64,000 nt of DNA from Marinagarivorans sp. (GCA_028281865.1 JANQJB010000074.1:1-64000), one strand, 5' to 3'; counted from the stretch's first letter, positions 1 to 9,339 are shown. Notes: generated by a model not told the origin, from the letters alone. Made by a program: numbers and translations.

Positions 1-210
1 TTTTCAAGACACGGACTAGGCGTCCCCCCTTAAGCCGGTCCGGCCAACAATATTAAATTGTTGTCGTTCGAGCTGCGCGCAAAGCAGTGCTTTGCAAACG
101 CTTGCCTCACCCTTGGGGGCTCGATCGCGCGATCACTGAAAGAGTGCTCCATGCACTTTCAGTATTTCCGCCTTCCATGGCGGTCATCCCGCGCGCGACG
201 GTCTTGAAAA
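1..210. repeat. Hairpin-rich non-coding segment bounded by a 10-bp inverted repeat
   Basis: Positions 1-10 (TTTTCAAGAC) and 201-210 (GTCTTGAAAA) are perfect reverse complements. Between them lie many small dyads: GGAC/GTCC at 13-25, GCCG/CGGC at 34-44, CAACAAT/ATTGTTG at 45-63, a near-palindrome at 79-95, the perfect palindrome GATCGCGCGATC at 123-134, ACTGAAAG/CTTTCAGT at 135-163 and CCGCC/GGCGG at 168-183. No plausible reading frame covers it. It could be a structured RNA, a small mobile or repeat element, or an attachment region; the window edge cuts it, so the true left border is unknown. Confidence 0.45.
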
Positions 211-399
211 CAAGTCCCGATCCCTATCTCGGTGGTGAGAAATAGCTTCATCGGCCATCTCTGCAGGCGCCCATTTTGCTACTCATTTTCACCAAGCGTG
301 CAACCTTGGCGGGCCACGCCTGTCAAATCATGCGTTATAATTTGCTCCCTAAATCTAAGTGGTTTTTCTAAATCCTATTTTTACCATTTTGCGTCCGAG

Positions 400-2235
400 G
401 TGATTAGCATTCGCGTTTTACTGCGTTGGTTTGCACTAATACTTTTTTTGCCATCTACGCTGCATGCCGAGCTTTCGGCGGAGCTTATAGCGAGCGATTG
501 GCAGCAGATTCCTCATGGCGAGGCGCGTTTTATCCAAATCAGTTCCGGCAGTTCTTCAATTCCTCCGTGGGGCTTAGAAGTCAAGTTAGAGAAAGATTGG
601 CACACCTATTGGCGCAACCCAGGTGACTCTGGAGCCGAGCTCGATATTTACGGCATTCAAGGTGAACTCGAAAATAAACTGGCCATTCATTATCCGTTCC
701 CAGAGCGCATGAACGTCGGACCGCTCACCACTTACGGCTATTCCGATCACACGCTGTATTTTTTTGACGATGAGAATCAGCGCTACCAAAAGTTGGTGGC
801 AGATTTATTAGTGTGCAAGGAAGAGTGCATTCCGGGCACTATTGAAGTGGGCCTGGGCACGCTTAGGGACCTTGGGACTGAAGAAGATACAGAACTTAAA
901 CAATTTATTTCGCTAAAGCTTGCTCAGCTGCCCCAAGGTTTACCCATTTTGGCCCAGCAATTAATCGGTCACCTCGACTCTAAATGGCAAATCTATTTGC
1001 CATCAGGTGCAGAGATTGTCGATTTATTTTGGTTTCCCGAACAAAGCGGTAGTTTGGAAAAACTCAATTTTGCGACCGAGGGCGATAGTGTTTTTCATTT
1101 TTATACGCCGCAATCAGCAAGTCGTATAGAGCGACCAAAAGCCCTCGTCGTATTCGAGCAAAATAATGTTAAGCAAAGTGCGGTAGTGGAATTTGAAACG
1201 GTGGCAGCGTCAATATGGCCTTTTGTATTCGGCGCGATTCTCGGTGGCTTAATTTTAAACTTGATGCCGTGCGTTTTTCCCATTGTATCGTTGAAAGCTT
1301 TTTCAGTTGCAAGTGCCTCGGGGAAAATTCTTGCTCACATTCGACGAGATAATTTGTTTTATTGCTTTGGCGTTATTGTTTGCTTTATCGCGTTGGCCTT
1401 GTTGATTGTTGCTTTGCGCGCATCTGGCCAATTTGTAGGCTGGGGTTTTCAGCTACAAAATGTCGGGTTTGTCAGTTTTCTCGCCGTATTGTTTTTGATC
1501 ATGGGGCTTTCCTTTTTTGATATCTGGAGCTGGCGGCATGTCCCAGGCTTTGCAACTGTCGGTAGTCAAGGAAGCGGTCCCACATCTTCATTTTTTACCG
1601 GGCTTTTAGCTGTAGTTGTTGCGTCGCCTTGTACAGCGCCGTTTATGGGGGCCGCTATTGGGTTTGCGCTTGCTCAATCAGTTTCAGTCATATTCGCCGT
1701 GTTTTTGGGTTTGGGCTTTGGAATGGCGCTTCCATTTTTCTTATTGGCACTGTTTCCCTCTTTTTCGCGATTCTTGCCAAAACCTGGGAATTGGATGGTG
1801 ACATTTAAAAAAGCGATGGGTGGGTTGTTACTATTAACATCTGCCTATTTGATCTGGTTGGGCTTTCAGCTCGTATTGCCAGATGGAACCGTCGACGAAT
1901 CGAAGTGGCATTCATTGCAGATTGAGCAATGGGAACAAATGGAAGCCACGCCAGAAGCGAAATTAATCAATTTTACTGCCGATTGGTGCATCACCTGCAA
2001 AGTTAATGAGCGCGTAGTGTTCGCCAATCAAAAAGTTGAAGATTACTTTGCAGCGCAAAATATTAAGCTTTTTAAGGTGGACTGGACCAAAAGAGAGAGT
2101 AATATAGCTGCAAAGCTGGCGGAATATGGTAGAGCAGGTGTGCCGATGTATTTGTATTATCCAGCTGGGTCAAACGCCCCGCGCGTTTTACCCGAAGTGA
2201 TTACTCCGGATTCACTGATTGAACGACTTAAATAA
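400..2235 (+). CDS. DsbD/ScsB-like thiol:disulfide interchange protein
   Basis: Inner-membrane reductase that carries electrons from cytoplasmic thioredoxin to periplasmic thiol proteins. From the GTG at 400 it has 611 residues. A signal-like hydrophobic stretch is followed by a periplasmic domain with a CX3C pair (C139, C143). About eight membrane helices follow, with single cysteines in LMPCVFP (C291) and SPCTAPF (C411). The C-terminal thioredoxin domain has WCITC (C530, C533). The LMPCVFP and CITC forms are nearer to ScsB-type proteins than to Escherichia coli DsbD (family knowledge). The frame stays open upstream to 232, but those residues look non-coding, so GTG 400 just before the hydrophobic segment was chosen; its ribosome site is poor and the start is uncertain. 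The next gene, 21 bp downstream, encodes a likely redox partner. Confidence 0.85.
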   Translation: MISIRVLLRWFALILFLPSTLHAELSAELIASDWQQIPHGEARFIQISSGSSSIPPWGLEVKLEKDWHTYWRNPGDSGAELDIYGIQGELENKLAIHYPFPERMNVGPLTTYGYSDHTLYFFDDENQRYQKLVADLLVCKEECIPGTIEVGLGTLRDLGTEEDTELKQFISLKLAQLPQGLPILAQQLIGHLDSKWQIYLPSGAEIVDLFWFPEQSGSLEKLNFATEGDSVFHFYTPQSASRIERPKALVVFEQNNVKQSAVVEFETVAASIWPFVFGAILGGLILNLMPCVFPIVSLKAFSVASASGKILAHIRRDNLFYCFGVIVCFIALALLIVALRASGQFVGWGFQLQNVGFVSFLAVLFLIMGLSFFDIWSWRHVPGFATVGSQGSGPTSSFFTGLLAVVVASPCTAPFMGAAIGFALAQSVSVIFAVFLGLGFGMALPFFLLALFPSFSRFLPKPGNWMVTFKKAMGGLLLLTSAYLIWLGFQLVLPDGTVDESKWHSLQIEQWEQMEATPEAKLINFTADWCITCKVNERVVFANQKVEDYFAAQNIKLFKVDWTKRESNIAAKLAEYGRAGVPMYLYYPAGSNAPRVLPEVITPDSLIERLK

Positions 2236-2256
2236 CCTGATCCAAAGAGGCTTTTT

Positions 2257-2877
2257 ATGAAATTCATTATACGTTTAACCTTACTGCTAGGGGCCAGCTT
2301 GATGTTGGCGAATTTTTCGGCTGCTGCCATTAGTCCTGGGGCTGAGGCACCAGACTTTAATCTTACTGGGCACGACGGAAAAAGCTATAAATTATCGGAA
2401 GTACTAAAAGGTGGTGAACACGTAGTACTCGAGTGGTTTAATAACGAGTGCCCTTACGTTGAAAAACATTATGGCACCGGCAATATGCAATCATTGCAGG
2501 GCAAGTATACTGAAAAAGGCGTTAAATGGTTCTCGATTATCTCGTCTGCCGAAGGTAAACAGGGTTACCGTGACCAAGCGGGTGCGGCCAAAACAAAAAA
2601 AGAGCGTGAGGCGAAACCAACGGCAGTTTTACTCGACCCGTCTGGCGATGTTGGCAAGCTATATGGCGCTAAAACAACGCCCCATATGTTTGTAATCAAC
2701 CCTAAAGGGAAAGTGGTTTATAACGGCGCGATTGACAGTGATTCTTCATTTCGCGGCAAAGCTGTCAAAGGTGCGGAAAACTATGTTGTTGCTGCTTTAG
2801 ACGCGTCGATGGCTGGCAAACCAGTAAAAAAGGCAAAAACCAAACCTTACGGTTGCTCTGTTAAATACAAAAAGTAA
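2257..2877 (+). CDS. Exported peroxiredoxin-like (AhpC/TSA, thioredoxin-fold) protein
   Basis: A 206-residue exported redoxin. Residues 1-24 form a signal peptide ending near SAAA, followed by a thioredoxin-fold domain of the AhpC/TSA-redoxin type. The active-site stretch NNECPYVEKHY puts a single cysteine at C65 in the peroxidatic position, with no second cysteine of a CXXC motif. A second cysteine, C200, lies in the extreme C-terminal tail (PYGCSVKY). The start has an AGAGG ribosome site. It lies 21 bp after the DsbD/ScsB-like gene and is almost surely cotranscribed with it, so it is a likely client of that reductase (inference). The exact substrate cannot be read from sequence. Confidence 0.8.
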   Translation: MKFIIRLTLLLGASLMLANFSAAAISPGAEAPDFNLTGHDGKSYKLSEVLKGGEHVVLEWFNNECPYVEKHYGTGNMQSLQGKYTEKGVKWFSIISSAEGKQGYRDQAGAAKTKKEREAKPTAVLLDPSGDVGKLYGAKTTPHMFVINPKGKVVYNGAIDSDSSFRGKAVKGAENYVVAALDASMAGKPVKKAKTKPYGCSVKYKK

Positions 2878-2885
2878 ATTGTTTT

Positions 2886-2915
2886 GCGGAAGGCTATCGG
2901 CCTTCCGCTTCTTCA
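2886..2915 (+). terminator. Rho-independent-type terminator after the redox pair
   Basis: A perfect 9-bp stem, GCGGAAGGC at 2886-2894 and GCCTTCCGC at 2900-2908, with a 5-nt loop, followed by a pyrimidine-rich TTCTTCATTTTC. It lies just after the stop at 2877. Confidence 0.75.
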
Positions 2916-3143
2916 TTTTCTGATTATCCTCTCTGCAACAATCATCCAATACGGCTTTTGTTTTCCTGTTACAGTACAGCATTAAATTCTTTTAATTATT
3001 TGCTTGCTTTGTGTCTGTGTTAAGCCTGAGATTCACTGGCATTTTTAAGCTGTGCCTTAATTTTGTCGGGACCTGGGTGTAATATACGCCGCACATAACC
3101 TGATTAAGTAATCCATCTCTCAAAAAATGTTTTCGGAGCTTTT

Positions 3144-5078
3144 ATGGCGCGAGTCCACCTGCTGCAAAAAATGCGGTTTTTATCTCTGCTGATTTTTACT
3201 CAATTGAGTTGTTTGTCTTGGGCTGAAATACAGTGGAAGCCAGTTACCACACCATTGGCAAGTCCGTGGGTTTCCGATATTGATCCGCAGAACGTCTTGC
3301 CCGAGTATCCGCGCCCATTAATGCAGCGTAAAGAGTGGATAAATTTAAATGGCCTATGGGAATTTGAACAGGCGAAACCCAGCGATGCTATTCCCATCAA
3401 TCGATCGCTGCAATCAAAGATTCTTGTCCCTTTTCCTTGGGAGTCTGGACTATCAGGCGTACGCAAACAGTTTGAATCGTATCGCGCTTGGTACCGCAGA
3501 TTATTTACACTTCCCAAAAACTGGCAACAGGATGAGCGTATTTTATTGCATTTTGGAGCAGTTGATTGGGAGGCGAGCGTATTTGTTAACGGTCGCTATA
3601 TAGGTCAGCACAAGGGCGGTTATGATGCATTTCATTTTGATATTACAGACGCGATTATAAAAAATAAAAAGCAAGAAATTATTGTATATGTTTACGACCC
3701 CGGCAGTTCAGAAGGTATCGCTTACGGTAAGCAAGAAAATCGACGTTTTAAAAAAGCTCAGCGCTATACCTATACTCCACACTCTGGTATTTGGCAGACT
3801 GTTTGGTTGGAAAAGGTACCGCAATATTATTTGACCGATTATCGCGCGATTCCCGATATTGATAACCAGTCGCTGAGCGTATTTGTCGACGTCAATACTC
3901 ATAGGGCTGATGACTTGATGTTCGAAATTCGCGCTGTCGATAATGGTAAGGTGATTGCAAAAGAACGTGGCTCGGTTATTGGTAAACAGCCGGTGACGAT
4001 AAAAATTCCAAAAATGAAATTGTGGTGGCCGCAGAATCCTTATTTATACGATCTTGATATTGTTTTACTGGACAAGGAGGGTAAAAAGCAAATAGATAAA
4101 GTTCGCGGATATTTTGGTATGCGCAAAATTGCTATTGCGGATTATTATCGAAATAATCATGGCCCTGTTAAACGTATTATGCTGAATAATAAGTTTTTAT
4201 TTCAAATGGGCACCTTGGACCAAGGCTATTGGCCCGCGGGAATTAGCACTGCACCGACTGACGAAGCACTTAGATGGGATATTGAAGAAACCAAAGCTTG
4301 GGGATTTAATATGATTCGTAAGCACATAAAAGTAGAGCCGCAGCGGTGGTATTACTGGGCTGATAAGTTAGGTGTTATTGTCTGGCAAGATATGCCAAAC
4401 TCATTTAAAAAGCGTACCGAGGAAGAAAAAACGCAATTCGAGAGTGAACTGTTGCGTATGGTAAAAACTCATTGGAATCATCCCTCCATAGTGAATTGGA
4501 TAGTATTTAACGAGCACTGGGGTGCCTACGATGTCAACCGCTTAACGGAGTATACGATGGCGCTCGATAGAAGTCGGTTGGTAACGGGCAATAGTGGTAT
4601 TGATGCGGGGGAGCCGGATATTGATTACGAAGTTGGACATATAAAAGATAATCACCGGTACCATCCTCCGGACAACCCCTTCGCGACGAATACACGTGCT
4701 GTTGTTAACGGTGAATACGGCGCACTTGGGTATACATTAGAAGGGTCGTTGTGGGACGAAGAGGGGCCGTGGGTGAACAATAAACATGTTGATAAAGAAA
4801 CATCGACAGCAAAATATGAAGAGTTTGTGACGTCACTGCTGAAATACAAAAAGGAAGATGAACTGTCTGGCGCAGTTTATACGCAGTGGACCGATCTTGA
4901 GAGCGAAGTCAATGGGCTCTATACCTACGATAGAAAAATCATTAAATTGGATAAAAGCCGTGTTACTAAAGCCAATTTAAGCTTGTGGCAAGAGGATTTA
5001 AAAGGTGTTGTTAAGAACAAAAAGGGGCCTTATAAAAATAACGCTAAAAGTGGACCGAAAGCGTTGGAGGTAAATTAA
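3144..5078 (+). CDS. Exported glycoside hydrolase family 2 enzyme
   Basis: A 644-residue secreted glycosidase of the beta-galactosidase/beta-glucuronidase type. It opens with a signal peptide (cleavage near SWA, about residue 27). A sugar-binding jelly-roll domain (about 45-210), an immunoglobulin-like middle domain (about 225-335) and a TIM-barrel catalytic domain follow. E457 in NEHWG is the expected acid/base residue and E524 in NGEYG the expected nucleophile (assigned by GH2 family pattern). The start is preceded by GGAG. A second possible start is the Met at residue 10. The substrate is not fixed by sequence: galactosidase, glucuronidase or mannosidase activity are all possible. It stands alone, between a terminator and a dyad. 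Confidence 0.88.
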   Translation: MARVHLLQKMRFLSLLIFTQLSCLSWAEIQWKPVTTPLASPWVSDIDPQNVLPEYPRPLMQRKEWINLNGLWEFEQAKPSDAIPINRSLQSKILVPFPWESGLSGVRKQFESYRAWYRRLFTLPKNWQQDERILLHFGAVDWEASVFVNGRYIGQHKGGYDAFHFDITDAIIKNKKQEIIVYVYDPGSSEGIAYGKQENRRFKKAQRYTYTPHSGIWQTVWLEKVPQYYLTDYRAIPDIDNQSLSVFVDVNTHRADDLMFEIRAVDNGKVIAKERGSVIGKQPVTIKIPKMKLWWPQNPYLYDLDIVLLDKEGKKQIDKVRGYFGMRKIAIADYYRNNHGPVKRIMLNNKFLFQMGTLDQGYWPAGISTAPTDEALRWDIEETKAWGFNMIRKHIKVEPQRWYYWADKLGVIVWQDMPNSFKKRTEEEKTQFESELLRMVKTHWNHPSIVNWIVFNEHWGAYDVNRLTEYTMALDRSRLVTGNSGIDAGEPDIDYEVGHIKDNHRYHPPDNPFATNTRAVVNGEYGALGYTLEGSLWDEEGPWVNNKHVDKETSTAKYEEFVTSLLKYKKEDELSGAVYTQWTDLESEVNGLYTYDRKIIKLDKSRVTKANLSLWQEDLKGVVKNKKGPYKNNAKSGPKALEVN

Positions 5079-5102
5079 ATACGCGCACTTGGCCACACCA
5101 TT

Positions 5103-5128
5103 AACCCAATAATAATTATTACTGGGTT
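5103..5128. repeat. 26-bp near-perfect palindrome after the GH2 gene
   Basis: AACCCA at 5103-5108 and TGGGTT at 5123-5128 flank an AT-rich centre. All 13 base pairs match except one A-C. A second small hairpin, GCCATT/AATGGC, lies at 5155-5171. There is no T-tract, so this may be a weak terminator of the GH2 gene or an operator for the next gene. The rest of 5079-5376 shows nothing else clear. Confidence 0.5.
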
Positions 5129-5376
5129 GGTAGGAGGTGGTGCAGAGATATCACGCCATTGCTAAAATGGCGATGCAAGCTTGTGAAACACGAGGGTTTG
5201 CACGCTTCGTCGATATCGCCGGGCGCCCTATCAAATTGATGGGATAAGTATCCGATTGCCGGAATAATAGACGAAACATTCGCAAAAATATGGCTTGTTT
5301 GCCTGTTTTTAACAGCATATGGTTTATACTTGTTACGTTTTTTTGCAGCCAATTAACTGACTAAAAGGGTACAGAC

Positions 5377-6042
5377 ATGAAGAGATCAACTCTCATTACC
5401 TTAGTTGTTCTATTATTTACAAGCTTTTCTGCGAATGCCGGCTTTTATATTGGAGGTGTTGTTGGCTCGACAGAAGCGGATGGTGATTTTAGTGCGGATA
5501 GTGCAACCGGTTTGCGCGTGACAGCGGGTTATGGTTTTGCTAAATTTTTTGCGTTTGAACTTGGTTATATATCGCTGGGTGAACACGACTTGCAGCTGGG
5601 TGAAAGTGCTATCGATTTAATTGACGCGCTTGGCAGCGCGCAGGGTGCGTTAGATTTAGAGCCTGATAATAATATTGCCAGCTCTGCCGAGGGCTCCGGG
5701 TTTGAGTTTGCCGGTAAAGTATCAATTCCGCTTAATCCGATGTTTGATATTTATGCTCGACTCGGTGTATATCAATACGATTTGGATTATGCCGCTGGAA
5801 TTGACGATGACATTGGGGGTGAGATTTTTGACACTTACAACGAATATTCGACCAGTGACGCAGGGGTGGTTTACAGCATTGGATTTGCTTTCGATTTTAT
5901 TCCCAAATTATCTGCTAGCATAGAGTATTCTGCCTACTCGTCTGAATTAGATTATTCTGATATCACAGGAAGTGCAAGTGATATTGGTTCTGCAGACGTC
6001 GATACTACAATGGTAGGCTTTGGAATAAACTTCGAATTTTGA
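5377..6042 (+). CDS. Outer-membrane beta-barrel protein
   Basis: 221 residues. A signal peptide ends at SANA (residue 21), and the mature protein begins AGFYIGG, typical of OmpA-like or outer-membrane beta-barrel domain proteins (PF13505-type). Alternating hydrophobic strands, a YGFAKFFAFELGY strand, and a C-terminal strand ending in aromatic Phe (FEF) fit insertion by the BAM machinery. Loops are acidic, as is common in marine species. It is monocistronic, followed by its own terminator. The specific role (adhesion, small porin, structural) is unknown. Confidence 0.8.
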   Translation: MKRSTLITLVVLLFTSFSANAGFYIGGVVGSTEADGDFSADSATGLRVTAGYGFAKFFAFELGYISLGEHDLQLGESAIDLIDALGSAQGALDLEPDNNIASSAEGSGFEFAGKVSIPLNPMFDIYARLGVYQYDLDYAAGIDDDIGGEIFDTYNEYSTSDAGVVYSIGFAFDFIPKLSASIEYSAYSSELDYSDITGSASDIGSADVDTTMVGFGINFEF

Positions 6043-6055
6043 ATAAAGATATACT

Positions 6056-6088
6056 TGAAAAAGGCCGGGGAATACTCGGCTTTTTTTA
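6056..6088 (+). terminator. Rho-independent terminator after the barrel gene
   Basis: A GCCG/CGGC stem (6064-6067 and 6077-6080) is flanked by A-rich sequence before and a run of seven T after, just behind the stop at 6042. Confidence 0.7.
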
Positions 6089-6141
6089 TGTCTATATATA
6101 TCGTAGAGCGATAATTAACCAGTGTTAGCGGGTGTGGTTGA

Positions 6142-7332
6142 ATGGATAAAAAACTGTTGCATGAGCATAATGCTGTGAATGAATCTTTATCCGTACGTTA
6201 TCACTATTTAGATAATTTACGCGCATCTGCGATGTTATTAGGTGTGTTTTTTCACGCGTCTCTTGCATACAGTCCCTTTATGCAAGGGTTATGGCTATCC
6301 GCAGATGCTCGGAACTCCGTGTTGGCGGATATATTTGCTTGGTGGGTACATTTGTTCCGAATGCCACTATTTTTTTTAATTGCAGGATTTTTCTGTCACT
6401 ACATGTTCAAAAAACGAGGGATATTGGGCTTATTAAAAAATCGAGCCCTGAGGATTCTCCTGCCTTTTATTATTTTCTTACCTCTTAGTATTTTTTGTGT
6501 CATTGGCTTGGTGAGTTTTGCTATTGAGCACACCGAGATTTCTACACCGTTTATTGAGTTTTTAGTGGAATCTGGGGAAGAGTTTTCTAAAAGACAAGAC
6601 ATTTCAACCATGCACCTTTGGTTTTTGATCAACCTCGTTTTTTTCTACATTGTGACTGCTTTGGTATATCGCTTGCAGAAATTTCATATTATATGGCAAT
6701 TCATAATGTTAAAACCCAAGACGTTTTTATTGTGTTTTCCTCTATTGCTGATTCCTGCGCTTATAACTCAGACGATACCCCACCCCGCGCCCGAACGAAT
6801 TTATCCTCAGTTATGGTCTTTTGGCTATTTCGGTGTTTTTTTTGCTCTAGGTTGGCAGTTTTTTAATTCACAAAACTGGCTGGACTCGATTAAACCGTAT
6901 TGGATACCTATGCTGGTTTTCGGAATTTTATTTTATTTATTCATTTTTTTTAATTTGCCTCAAAGTCCCACTATTGTGGATGCGATAAAATATTCGAATC
7001 AAGCTCCGCCATTAACTATCAATCACGTATTGGGCGTGACGGCAGAGGCCTATTGTGCGATATACTGGGTACTCCTTGCGTTGTTACTGGCGCGGCGGTC
7101 ATGGAACCGCGAGCAGAAATGGATGCGTTATATAGCTGATTCGTCCTATTGGGTCTACATTATGCATATCCCTGCCATTTTTTTTGTACAACTGCAATTG
7201 ACCCGCGTTGACTGGCCTATATGGATTGAATATTCAATTAGTTCATTCGGTGTGATATTGGTTGGCATCTTAACGTATGCAGTTTTAGTGCGTGAAACGC
7301 CGATTGGGTGGATGCTTAATGGTCGACGGTAA
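6142..7332 (+). CDS. Acyltransferase family 3 membrane protein (OpgC/MdoC-like)
   Basis: 396 residues with about ten membrane helices. The N-terminal stretch YLDNLRASAMLLGVFFHASLAY contains the conserved Arg and His (H38) of acyltransferase-3 proteins, followed by RMPLFFLIAGFF. Such enzymes move acyl groups (acetyl or succinyl) onto extracytoplasmic glycans; this subgroup resembles the glucan-succinylating OpgC/MdoC proteins (family knowledge). It is followed after 51 bp by a putative lipoprotein gene. The acceptor is unknown. Confidence 0.85.
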   Translation: MDKKLLHEHNAVNESLSVRYHYLDNLRASAMLLGVFFHASLAYSPFMQGLWLSADARNSVLADIFAWWVHLFRMPLFFLIAGFFCHYMFKKRGILGLLKNRALRILLPFIIFLPLSIFCVIGLVSFAIEHTEISTPFIEFLVESGEEFSKRQDISTMHLWFLINLVFFYIVTALVYRLQKFHIIWQFIMLKPKTFLLCFPLLLIPALITQTIPHPAPERIYPQLWSFGYFGVFFALGWQFFNSQNWLDSIKPYWIPMLVFGILFYLFIFFNLPQSPTIVDAIKYSNQAPPLTINHVLGVTAEAYCAIYWVLLALLLARRSWNREQKWMRYIADSSYWVYIMHIPAIFFVQLQLTRVDWPIWIEYSISSFGVILVGILTYAVLVRETPIGWMLNGRR

Positions 7333-7383
7333 CTGGACTTTTTTTGCCTATTCTCTTGATTATGGGATTTAATGAGGAAATGA

Positions 7384-8397
7384 ATGTTCGCGAATAAGTT
7401 TTATTTTCCGTACTTGCTCTTGTGCTTCAGGCGTGACTTGAATCGTTTGAAGGGCAGTTTTTTACTGTTAATGGGGGTGTTAATCGGGTGCTCCGATGAC
7501 GGAAATCCCGCAAGGGGTTCCAAGGGTGACGTCAATGTTCAGGTCCAACAAAAGTCCAGCGAACATTTTATTAACCACGATATTTTTGAAGGGTATCGAA
7601 TTGAATTAATTGAAAATTGCGGTGTTATTTCACAGGAGAGCAATAGTAACTGGATACTGTTTAATGAAAAGGTAACGAAAATTACCAAAGGTCACACCTG
7701 GAGCCATATTCGCGACACAACAGAGTACTCAAATTTGGCACAAAGCCCGAACGAACCCGGTTATTCTTTAACGGATACTAAGCGGGTTAGCGCGCCTGAT
7801 TGCAATGGCGCTTCGACAATTAGGGGCACTTTAGTCAAAAAAATGGGTGACTGGACGCGTCAACACGTAAATGGTTATAAACCGCTTGCAGTAGGCAAGA
7901 TCCGTGAAATCGAGAGTATTATTTTTGATGTGAAATTCAATAAGATAGGCTCCTCTATTCCTAGTCAGGAAAAGATAAAATCTGTTTATTCATCTTATTT
8001 AGATAGCCATCAGTTAGCGGCTTTGGATTTAAGCCAAATTGTATTGGGTTTTACTATTAGCGGATCTGATAATTTAAAAATTGAAAAATATATTGTTGTC
8101 GACAAGGATAAATATTTTGACAAATGGATTCGTATCACTATCCCTATTAAGGGAATGGAAGTCTATATTGGTGAACCGTGGAGAAAGCAGCATCGAAACC
8201 TCGAAGAGTATCCTAATGCAATATTTGACTCTCTAATGATTACTGCAGAGACCTTAGGCAATAGGAGTGATACAAATAAAAATGGCGATGTATTGAGAAA
8301 CTTTATTCATGATCGTTGGCCCCAAGTTGAGCCTGTTCCGGAGCTGTTTAAAGAGATTTCGCTGACGATAAAGCGTTTAGAAATTACAAAAAAATAA
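7384..8397 (+). CDS. Putative lipoprotein of unknown function
   Basis: 337 residues. A hydrophobic segment ends in LIGC, a fair lipobox, so C36 would be the lipidated cysteine and the mature protein periplasmic or membrane-anchored. The long N-terminal region before the signal (residues 1-24, with several Arg) suggests the real start may be downstream, for example a TTG near residue 19. No family was recognised. It lies 51 bp after the acyltransferase gene and may be cotranscribed. Confidence 0.6.
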   Translation: MFANKFYFPYLLLCFRRDLNRLKGSFLLLMGVLIGCSDDGNPARGSKGDVNVQVQQKSSEHFINHDIFEGYRIELIENCGVISQESNSNWILFNEKVTKITKGHTWSHIRDTTEYSNLAQSPNEPGYSLTDTKRVSAPDCNGASTIRGTLVKKMGDWTRQHVNGYKPLAVGKIREIESIIFDVKFNKIGSSIPSQEKIKSVYSSYLDSHQLAALDLSQIVLGFTISGSDNLKIEKYIVVDKDKYFDKWIRITIPIKGMEVYIGEPWRKQHRNLEEYPNAIFDSLMITAETLGNRSDTNKNGDVLRNFIHDRWPQVEPVPELFKEISLTIKRLEITKK

Positions 8398-8420
8398 AAA
8401 GCAGCCGAAGCTGCTTTAGT
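8398..8420. terminator. Bidirectional terminator between convergent genes
   Basis: The stem GCAGC/GCTGC (8401-8405 and 8410-8414) with loop CGAA is flanked by A-runs on the left and TTT on the right, so it can work on both strands for the converging genes ending at 8397 and 8477. Confidence 0.75.
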
Positions 8421-8476
8421 CATTCAAGCAATTTTTTATCTGATTTGCTTGATTTGTGTGTTGGTGTCGCTAAGTA

Positions 8477-9043
8477 CTAGCGACGGATGTTGGCTCTCGC
8501 GGGTGCTTGCTCTGTTGCGTTAGGTCTCGCCGGTACTTTTTTCCAATATTTGTTTATTGCTTCGAGTTCTACATAAGGTTTTACCGCACCATCATCACCA
8601 ACTAAATCATCACCGGAGATATCGTCAAGCGCGACAAATTCGTGATGTATTGTCATGGGTGGGATTGTATAGCATTTTTTCAATTTGAATTGTACTCCCT
8701 GTGAGGTAAAGTAGTTTCCTGGACCAACCATATTGGTGTAAGCATAAGGCGCGTAAGCCTCTACTTTAACTTGACCGGAACCCGGAACACTGTAGCCGCC
8801 AAAACCACCGCCACCACCGGCAAAGGTGTTAGCATAGTTATGTGTTGCAGTAAAAGTAATATAATGTTCTGGGTCTGTAACGCCTGTCGGAATTGAGCCG
8901 GTAAAATTTGCCAAAATTTGCGATTGATTCCAACTTACATCTGCGATTTGCACGATAGTGCCCTGATGACACCAGGGTACGGCATTGGCAATACCGGTAG
9001 TAAACATTAATGCACATACGATCGAAATAATTGATTTTTTCAT
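8477..9043 (-). CDS. Small exported protein of unknown function
   Basis: 188 residues with a clear signal peptide ending IANA (residue 21), then a mature start VPWCHQG. It has a Gly-rich stretch (five Gly in a row) near residue 78 and two cysteines (in PWC and KKC) that could pair in the periplasm. The C-terminal tail is basic (PARANIRR). No known domain was recognised. It is monocistronic with a shared terminator at its 3' end. Confidence 0.6.
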   Translation of the reverse strand: MKKSIISIVCALMFTTGIANAVPWCHQGTIVQIADVSWNQSQILANFTGSIPTGVTDPEHYITFTATHNYANTFAGGGGGFGGYSVPGSGQVKVEAYAPYAYTNMVGPGNYFTSQGVQFKLKKCYTIPPMTIHHEFVALDDISGDDLVGDDGAVKPYVELEAINKYWKKVPARPNATEQAPARANIRR

Positions 9044-9339
9044 TGTCTTAAGCCTCTAGCTAAAATTGTTTTTTAAAAATTAAATGTTTTTGTGTTGGCC
9101 ACATGAATAATATTAGTGACGAGGCTTGAAATTTCCTGTGTCAAATTCACCTTACTGTGCACGCATTTTTACCACCCGAAATTCAGGTGGCATTAAGGTG
9201 ATTTATGCAGATAATAAAAGCTGAATGGAGTCTGAATGTTTTCTTAATAATCGCTGAACCGATTCTTAACGAATGCTGAACAGTTTTTTTATTTGATTTT
9301 TATGTCAGCGAATTCAGATCTAGCTTGATCGTATTAGAC
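9044..9339. other. Intergenic, AT-rich, no gene seen
   Basis: This holds the upstream region of the exported protein (start at 9043, reading left) and the 3' end of the sulfatase (stop at 9340, reading left). No open frame, strong terminator or sigma-factor box stands out. Confidence 0.4.

Noticed and set aside
1-210. Similarity of the CTTGAAAA stretches to a tRNA-Ser anticodon loop
   Set aside because: On the plus strand the flanks of the 201-210 copy cannot form an anticodon stem and no T or acceptor arm follows; on the minus strand the needed half lies outside the window. Not supportable as a tRNA.
232-399. N-terminal extension of the DsbD-like protein
   Set aside because: The translated stretch is unlike a signal or domain, and the hydrophobic segment begins only after 400.
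5119-5352. Minus-strand open frame of 77 codons
   Set aside because: No ribosome site or recognisable protein pattern, and it overlaps the dyads between the GH2 and barrel genes; likely chance.
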